Below, one piece after another: positions 5,697 through 9,784 of a DNA stretch of 9,784 nucleotides; positions within the stretch are counted from its first letter, which is position 1, and every line of letters begins with the position of its first letter. The stretch is from UBA10649 sp964391765 (GTDB lineage Bacteria > Actinomycetota > Actinomycetes > S36-B12), in contig CAYMNG010000094.1 of the NCBI GenBank assembly GCA_964391765.1, positions 1 through 9,784 of the forward strand, written 5' to 3'. The notes below the pieces were generated by a model that saw only the letters and a program-made list of their open reading frames with translations, was not told where the DNA came from and ran no database searches. A program made the translations under genes and the position numbers.

Positions 5697-6497
5697 GTGA
5701 GCGTGCGGGTCTACCACGGTCCGCACTCGGACCGGCACGGCGGACCCTCCGGGTGGGTGACCGCCCTGCCGTGGGCGTTCACCGCCCTGACGATCCTCGG
5801 CCAGGTCGCCTGGGTGCTCGTCGGCCCCGCCGCCCGCCCGGCCCTGACCGTCCTCACCGTCGTGACGTTCTTCCTGGCGACCGCCACGCACGCCTGGCTC
5901 GCGCGCGGACGCGCGTGGGCGGGCGCGTACCTGGCGATCACGCTCGGGTTCGGCCTCGGTGTCGAGATCCTCGGCCTGTCCACGAGCTTCCCGTTCGGGG
6001 AGTACGAGTACGCCGGACGCCTCGGCCCGGCGATCGCCGGCGTCCCGGTGGTGATCCCCCTCGCCTGGTCGATGATGGCGTACCCGTGCCTGCTGGCCGC
6101 GCAGCGGCTGTCGACCACGACGATGGGCACCGCCCTGTTCGGCGGATGGCTGCTCGCGGCATGGGACCTGTTCCTCGACCCGCAGATGGTGGGTCAGGGC
6201 TACTGGCGATGGCAGGACACGACGTGGCATCTGCCGGGCATCGCCGACGTCCCGATGCAGAACTTCCTCGGCTGGCTGCTCGCCGCACTGCTGCTGATGG
6301 CGGTGCTCGATCGCCTGCCGCGCAAGGCCGCCGCCGACGCGGTGCCCACGACGCTGCTCGCCTGGGTCATCGCGTCGAGCCTCGTCGCGAACCTCGCGTT
6401 CTGGGGCCGGCCCGCCGTCGCCGTCTGGGGCGGGATCGCGATGTGCCTGGTCGCGGTCCCGTCGTTCTGGCGCGCCTGGAACCAGCCGCGGTGGTGA
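5697..6497 (+). CDS. cruF: Carotenoid 1',2'-hydratase, CruF/DUF422 family
   Basis: A 266-residue multi-spanning membrane protein of the CruF/bisanhydrobacterioruberin hydratase family (DUF422). These enzymes add water to the psi end of acyclic or monocyclic carotenoids, giving a 1'-hydroxyl. Family marks are Glu90 with ILGLSTSFPFGEYEYAGRLGP (91-111), the helix VPVVIPLAWSMMAYP (116-130), AWDLFLDPQMV (155-165), the aromatic GYWRWQDTTWH stretch (168-178) and the final NFLGWLLAALLL helix. About seven hydrophobic segments are visible after a polar 20-residue N-terminus. The stop overlaps the next start by four bases, and the three genes look like one transcript. In Salinispora, CruF acts with a CrtD desaturase and a glycosyltransferase in making the glycosylated carotenoid sioxanthin. 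The same set is seen here, so the assignment is firm at family level; the actual substrate is inferred. Confidence 0.88.
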   Translation: MSVRVYHGPHSDRHGGPSGWVTALPWAFTALTILGQVAWVLVGPAARPALTVLTVVTFFLATATHAWLARGRAWAGAYLAITLGFGLGVEILGLSTSFPFGEYEYAGRLGPAIAGVPVVIPLAWSMMAYPCLLAAQRLSTTTMGTALFGGWLLAAWDLFLDPQMVGQGYWRWQDTTWHLPGIADVPMQNFLGWLLAALLLMAVLDRLPRKAAADAVPTTLLAWVIASSLVANLAFWGRPAVAVWGGIAMCLVAVPSFWRAWNQPRW

Positions 6498-7633
6498 TCG
6501 GCCGCGGGCTCGTCACCGCCGGGACGCTGCTGGCCGCGGCGTTCACCGTGCACACCGTCCGGAACCTGCGGGTCGTCCCCGTCCCGCGGGCTGCGACCGA
6601 ACCGATCACGGAGACCGTGAGCGTCCTCATCCCGGCGCGCGACGAGGCTACGACCGTCGCCGCGGCCGTGCGCTCGGCCGTCGGACAGCGACAGGTCGGC
6701 GCACTGGAGGTCATCGTCCTCGACGACGGGTCCGTCGACGGCACGGCGGCGATCGTCGACGCCCTCGCCGACGACGATCCGCGCGTCCAGGCCCGGCACG
6801 CGGCGACCGACCCCCCTCCGGGCTGGCTGGGCAAGCCGTGGGCGTGCGCGCGACTGGCGCAGGACGCCGGCGGGTCGGTGCTCGTCTTCGTCGACGCCGA
6901 CGTCCGCCTGGCGCCGGACGCGGTGGCCGCCGCGGTCGGCGTGCTGCGCTCGGCCGACGTCGCGATGGTCTCGCCGTACCCTCGCCAGATCGCCGGCACC
7001 TGGCTCGAGCACCTGACCCAGCCGCTGGTGACGTGGGCCTGGTTGGCGCTGCTCCCCCTGGCCTGGCAGCAGCGATCGACGCGGCCGTCGTTGTCCGCCG
7101 CGACCGGCCAGTTCGTGGTCGTCGACGCCGCGGCGTACCGCGCGGTCGGCGGGCACGCGGCCGTGCGCGACCGCGTCGTCGAGGACGTCGCCTTGATGGC
7201 GGCGCTGCGCCGAGCCGGGTTCGGCGCGTGGACCGTCGACGGATCGCACCTGGCCCGGTGCCGCATGTACGACGGCGCGCGGTCCGTCGTCGACGGATAC
7301 GGCAAGTCCTTGTGGTCGGCGTTCGGTGGTCCGGCCGGCTCGACGGCGGTGGCCGCCGTCCTCGCGCTGGCCTACCTCGGCCCGGTCGCGGGGGCCGTCC
7401 TCGGACGCGACCGGCGAACGCGCGCGGTCGGCCTGGCCGGCTACGTCGCGGCGGTCGGCAGCCGGGCACTGGTCGCCCGGCGGACCGGCGAGCCGGTCGC
7501 CGCTGCGCTCACCCACCCCGCGTCGATCGCGGCGTTCCTCACGCTCACCGCCGTCTCGTGGGCGCGCCACCGGCGCGGCACGCTGCGCTGGAAGGGTCGT
7601 CCGGTCACGGTCGCCGGACCGGTCGCGACATGA
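6494..7633 (+). CDS. Family 2 glycosyltransferase, probably carotenoid-specific (CruG-like)
   Basis: A 379-residue membrane-associated GT2 enzyme. It has an N-terminal hydrophobic segment (7-20), then VSVLIPARDEA (42-52), nucleotide-binding VLDDGSVDGT (75-84), GWLGKPWACARLA (110-122), the metal-binding FVDADV (DAD at 134-136), a candidate catalytic-base motif EDVALMAALRRAG (Glu230-Asp231) and C-terminal hydrophobic segments at about 283-325 and 339-356. This layout matches the CruG/CrtQ-like transferases that add a sugar to hydroxylated or carboxylated carotenoids. Its place between a CruF hydratase and a desaturase supports attachment of sugar to the hydroxyl made by CruF or to a neighbouring one; the sugar is unknown. 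The GTG at 6494 overlaps the cruF stop as GTGA. The GTG at 6491 is an alternative three bases earlier. A link to hopanoid-type GT2 proteins (HpnB-like) cannot be excluded by sequence alone. Confidence 0.85.
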   Translation: MIGRGLVTAGTLLAAAFTVHTVRNLRVVPVPRAATEPITETVSVLIPARDEATTVAAAVRSAVGQRQVGALEVIVLDDGSVDGTAAIVDALADDDPRVQARHAATDPPPGWLGKPWACARLAQDAGGSVLVFVDADVRLAPDAVAAAVGVLRSADVAMVSPYPRQIAGTWLEHLTQPLVTWAWLALLPLAWQQRSTRPSLSAATGQFVVVDAAAYRAVGGHAAVRDRVVEDVALMAALRRAGFGAWTVDGSHLARCRMYDGARSVVDGYGKSLWSAFGGPAGSTAVAAVLALAYLGPVAGAVLGRDRRTRAVGLAGYVAAVGSRALVARRTGEPVAAALTHPASIAAFLTLTAVSWARHRRGTLRWKGRPVTVAGPVAT

Positions 7634-9126
7634 CGGCCAGGCAGGTCGTCGTCGTCGGCGCCGGCGTCGGCGGGCTCGCCGTCGCCGCCCGGTTGGCCGT
7701 CCGCGGCTTCGCGGTCACCGTCCTCGAGCAGTCCGGCTCGACCGGGGGGAAGCTCGCGACCCTGCGCGCCGGCGGGTTCGCGTTCGACACCGGACCGAGC
7801 CTGCTCACCCTGCCGGCGGTCTACCGGGACCTGTTCTTGAAGACCGGCGGTCCGCTGGAGGAGTCCGTCGACCTGCAACCGGTCGATCCCGGGTTCACGT
7901 ACCGGTTCGCCGACGGCACGACGGTCACCGTCCCCGGCGTCGATCCGGCCCGTGCGGCCGCGGCGTTCGGGGCGGCCCTGGGCGGCACCGCCGAGCGCGA
8001 CTGGCGGGCCGTCATCGAACGCGCCGGCCGTATGTGGCGACTGACGCGCGAGCCGGTGCTGGCCTCGCCGCTCGCCGGCTGGCGCACGCTGCTCGACCTG
8101 GCCCGCAGCGTCGACGACGTGCGCACCATCGCCCCGTGGGACAGCCTGCGTGACCTCGGCCGCGACCTCGTCGCCGATCCCCGACTGCGCCAGGTGCTCG
8201 ACCGGTACGCCACGTACACCGGGTCCGACCCGCGGCGAGCCCCCGCCGTGCTCGCGACGATCCCCTACCTCGAGCAGACGTTCGGCGCCTGGCACCTCGG
8301 CGGCGGCCTGGGCACCCTCGCCGAGGCCCTGACCGCGCGGTGCGCCGATCGCGGCGTGGTCATCCGCACCGGCTGCGCGGTGGCCGGCATCGACGTTCGG
8401 GCCGGCCGGGTGTGCGGGGTCACGCTGGCCGACGGGGAACGCCTCGACGCGGACATCGTCGTCGCCGACGCCGACGCCCGCACGGTCTACGGCTCCCTCG
8501 TCGCCGACGCCCGCGCGCGCCGGCCGGCCCGCCGCCTACGCCGGTCGCGCGCCTCGTCGGCCGGCTTCGTCCTGCTGCTCGCGGTGCGCGGGCGGACGCC
8601 CGGGCTGGCGCATCACAACGTCTGGTTCCCGGCCGACTACGACGCGGAGTTCGACGCGCTGCGTGATCGGGCCGGTCGACTCGTCGAGGATCCGGCGATC
8701 TACGCCTGCGTCCCCGACGACCCGCGCATGCGCCCGGCCGGCGACGAGGCGTGGTCCATCCTCGTCAACGCCCCGCGGCACGGCCGCGCAAGTCCGGGCG
8801 CGATCGACTGGGACGCACCGGGTCGGGCCGACAGGTACGCCGACCACCTCCTCGACGTCCTCGCCGCCCGGGGCACCGACCTGCGCGGACGGATCCGCTG
8901 GCGACAGACGCGGACGCCCGCCGACCTCGAGCGCTCGGCGTTCGCCCCCGGCGGTGCGATCTACGGCGGCGCGAGCGACGGGGCGCGCGCGGCGTTCCGC
9001 CGACCGGCCAATGCCACGCCGATCCCCGGGCTGTACCTGGTCGGCGGTTCGGCGCATCCCGGCGGCGGCCTGCCGCTGGTCGGAATGGGCGCCGAGATCG
9101 TCGCCGACCTGATCGGCCGCCCCTGA
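7630..9126 (+). CDS. Carotenoid desaturase, CrtI/CrtD family
   Basis: A 498-residue FAD-dependent oxidoreductase of the phytoene desaturase family, of normal length. The N-terminal dinucleotide-binding motif is VVVVGAGVGGLAVAARLA (6-23), followed by the acidic end of beta-2 (VLEQ) and GGKL (39-42). FDTGPSLLTLPAVY (52-65) matches the family block after the flavin site. The C-terminal FAD motif is GLYLVGGSAHPGGGLPLVGMG (467-487). In an operon with cruF and a glycosyltransferase, the best guess is CrtD, which introduces the 3',4' double bond after hydration. A CrtI phytoene desaturase or CrtO-like ketolase is possible on sequence alone. The ATG overlaps the glycosyltransferase stop as ATGA, so all three genes are translationally coupled. 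Synthase and backbone genes (crtE, crtB, crtY/crtU) are not in the window. Confidence 0.88.
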   Translation: MTARQVVVVGAGVGGLAVAARLAVRGFAVTVLEQSGSTGGKLATLRAGGFAFDTGPSLLTLPAVYRDLFLKTGGPLEESVDLQPVDPGFTYRFADGTTVTVPGVDPARAAAAFGAALGGTAERDWRAVIERAGRMWRLTREPVLASPLAGWRTLLDLARSVDDVRTIAPWDSLRDLGRDLVADPRLRQVLDRYATYTGSDPRRAPAVLATIPYLEQTFGAWHLGGGLGTLAEALTARCADRGVVIRTGCAVAGIDVRAGRVCGVTLADGERLDADIVVADADARTVYGSLVADARARRPARRLRRSRASSAGFVLLLAVRGRTPGLAHHNVWFPADYDAEFDALRDRAGRLVEDPAIYACVPDDPRMRPAGDEAWSILVNAPRHGRASPGAIDWDAPGRADRYADHLLDVLAARGTDLRGRIRWRQTRTPADLERSAFAPGGAIYGGASDGARAAFRRPANATPIPGLYLVGGSAHPGGGLPLVGMGAEIVADLIGRP

Positions 9127-9157
9127 CCGCGTACGGCACCGGGTCGCCACCTCCGGT

Positions 9158-9214
9158 CGACCTTGAGGTTCCACCGGGTATTTCCCGTGCGGACCCGGTA
9201 CACACTCAAGGTCG
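9158..9214. terminator. Nested inverted repeat between convergent genes
   Basis: The outer arms CGACCTTGAG (9158-9167) and CTCAAGGTCG (9205-9214) are perfect 10-base complements. Inside them ACCGGGT (9173-9179) and ACCCGGT (9193-9199) are perfect 7-base complements. The two stems are separated by a symmetric 5+5-base internal loop and capped by a 13-base loop. The structure fills most of the gap between the desaturase stop (9126) and the antiporter stop (9220), so a bidirectional terminator is the first guess. It lacks a T-tract. A protein-binding site is the alternative. Confidence 0.5.
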
Positions 9215-9219
9215 GCGGG

Positions 9220-9784
9220 CTAGGGCGACGGCTCCGACGGCGCCGGCGGGTCGGCCAGATGCCAGCCGGCGAGTCGGCCGTACTTCGCCAGCAGCGCCAA
9301 CCGCTCCGCGGTCGGGGCCTGCGCCGCGTCGGTCGTGACGATCATCACCTGATCGCCGGCCCGCAAGCGGGTGTGCGCCTGCGGAGCGATCGCCACCGTG
9401 TCGCGGACGACCAGCGCGACGACCGCCCCCTCGGGCAGGCCCAGCTCGGTGACGAAGAGGCCGGCCAGGCCGCGGCCGGCCGGCACGTCCAACGCGAGCA
9501 CGAGCGCCCCGGCCCGGTCCAGCGGCGCGCTCTCCAACTCCAGTTCCGTCGCCTCACCGGGCAGGACCACACCCAACCGCCGACCCAGGCCGGTGATCAG
9601 CGGGATCTGGGCGAGCATGAGGATCAGGACGACGAGCAACGTGACGTCGAAGACCTTCGTCGCCCCGGCGACCCGAGGCCGGCGCGGGGTCGGACGGCAC
9701 CCGATCGGCACCGCGCGGCGCAGACCCGGGGCGGCCCCGACCACCACCGCCGAAGCCCCGCCCGCCGCCGCCGTGCCGGCTGCC
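9220..9784 (-). CDS. K+/H+ antiporter, C-terminal part (NhaP2/CvrA-like), cut by window end
   Basis: The last 187 residues of a CPA1-type potassium/proton antiporter. Counting from the window edge, the frame gives GLRRAVPIG (about 19-27), resembling the family's 'GLRGAVPI' helix start. Next comes the last membrane helix KVFDVTLLVVLILMLAQIPLITGLGRRLGV (about 41-70), then a C-terminal RCK_C/TrkA_C-like regulatory domain: ELESAPLDRAGALV, LPEGAVVALVVRD, TRLRAGDQVMIVTTD and finally GRLAGWHL. In the family this cytosolic domain senses nucleotides or ions and gates the exchanger that moves K+ against H+. The stretch between GLRRAVPIG and VAGATK is rich in Pro and Arg, where a hydrophobic helix is expected, so small sequence errors or a divergent copy are possible. 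The start lies beyond the window. Confidence 0.8.
   Translation of the reverse strand, partial: AAGTAAAGGASAVVVGAAPGLRRAVPIGCRPTPRRPRVAGATKVFDVTLLVVLILMLAQIPLITGLGRRLGVVLPGEATELELESAPLDRAGALVLALDVPAGRGLAGLFVTELGLPEGAVVALVVRDTVAIAPQAHTRLRAGDQVMIVTTDAAQAPTAERLALLAKYGRLAGWHLADPPAPSEPSP

Noticed and set aside
6200..7570. Long minus-strand open frame opposite the glycosyltransferase
   Set aside because: It is the antisense shadow of a clear GT2 gene. Its composition is Arg/Asp/Gly-rich and no domain is visible.
9158..9214. MerR/SoxR-type operator in the CCTTGAG/CTCAAGG arms
   Set aside because: The half-sites are in the wrong relative orientation, are 37 bases apart, and lie between two gene ends rather than at a promoter.
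1..9784. CRISPR array, tRNA, rRNA, insertion sequence, phage or defence genes
   Set aside because: I saw no regularly spaced repeats, tRNA-like cloverleaf sequence, transposase or integrase motifs, or nuclease/toxin clusters on either strand. The beta-CASP protein belongs to a housekeeping-type family and has no defence partner next to it.

Overview
The window is very GC-rich DNA (above 70% by eye) with GTG starts, GC-biased third codon positions and start-stop overlaps of the GTGA/ATGA kind. Together with a DtxR/IdeR-type iron box and apparently leaderless promoters, this points to an actinobacterium. The genus cannot be read from the window. A run of ten N (3792-3801) shows that it comes from a draft scaffold, and both ends cut through genes.

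Layout: (1) 1-612 is a broken region. The start of a secreted LamG-like protein, already carrying an in-frame TAA, runs into the last ~85 residues of an ABC-2 exporter permease. (2) A complete second ABC-2 permease follows (609-1439), coupled to the remnant by a GTGA overlap. (3) A beta-CASP metallo-beta-lactamase-fold hydrolase, probably an RNase, lies at 1494-2903. (4) Converging on it is a DUF2461 protein (2944-3600, minus). This is divergent from a YbaK/ProX-like aminoacyl-tRNA deacylase (3639-4131) that the N gap interrupts. (5) A heme oxygenase (4135-4794, minus) has a clear Shine-Dalgarno sequence and a 15/19 match to the DtxR/IdeR iron box over its probable promoter. Upstream of it is a hydratase/decarboxylase of the 2-keto-4-pentenoate hydratase family (4855-5604, minus). 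(6) A tightly coupled plus-strand trio, 5697-9126, encodes a CruF-type carotenoid hydratase, a family 2 glycosyltransferase and a CrtI/CrtD-type carotenoid desaturase. (7) A nested inverted repeat separates the trio from the C-terminal part of a K+/H+ antiporter (9220 to the window end, minus).

The trio is the clearest functional unit. It looks like the end-group tailoring branch of an acyclic or monocyclic carotenoid pathway: hydration of the psi end, 3',4'-desaturation and glycosylation. The genes for the carotenoid backbone are not in the window. The heme oxygenase is a separate iron-acquisition function with its own iron control. Five unlinked starts carry a -10-like hexamer 6 or 7 nt before the start codon, the spacing expected of leaderless mRNAs.

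I found no RNA gene, CRISPR array, insertion sequence or phage gene. I do not see a convincing wholly new system. The most interesting items are the chimeric junction, the recurring leaderless promoters, the iron box and the nested hairpin.
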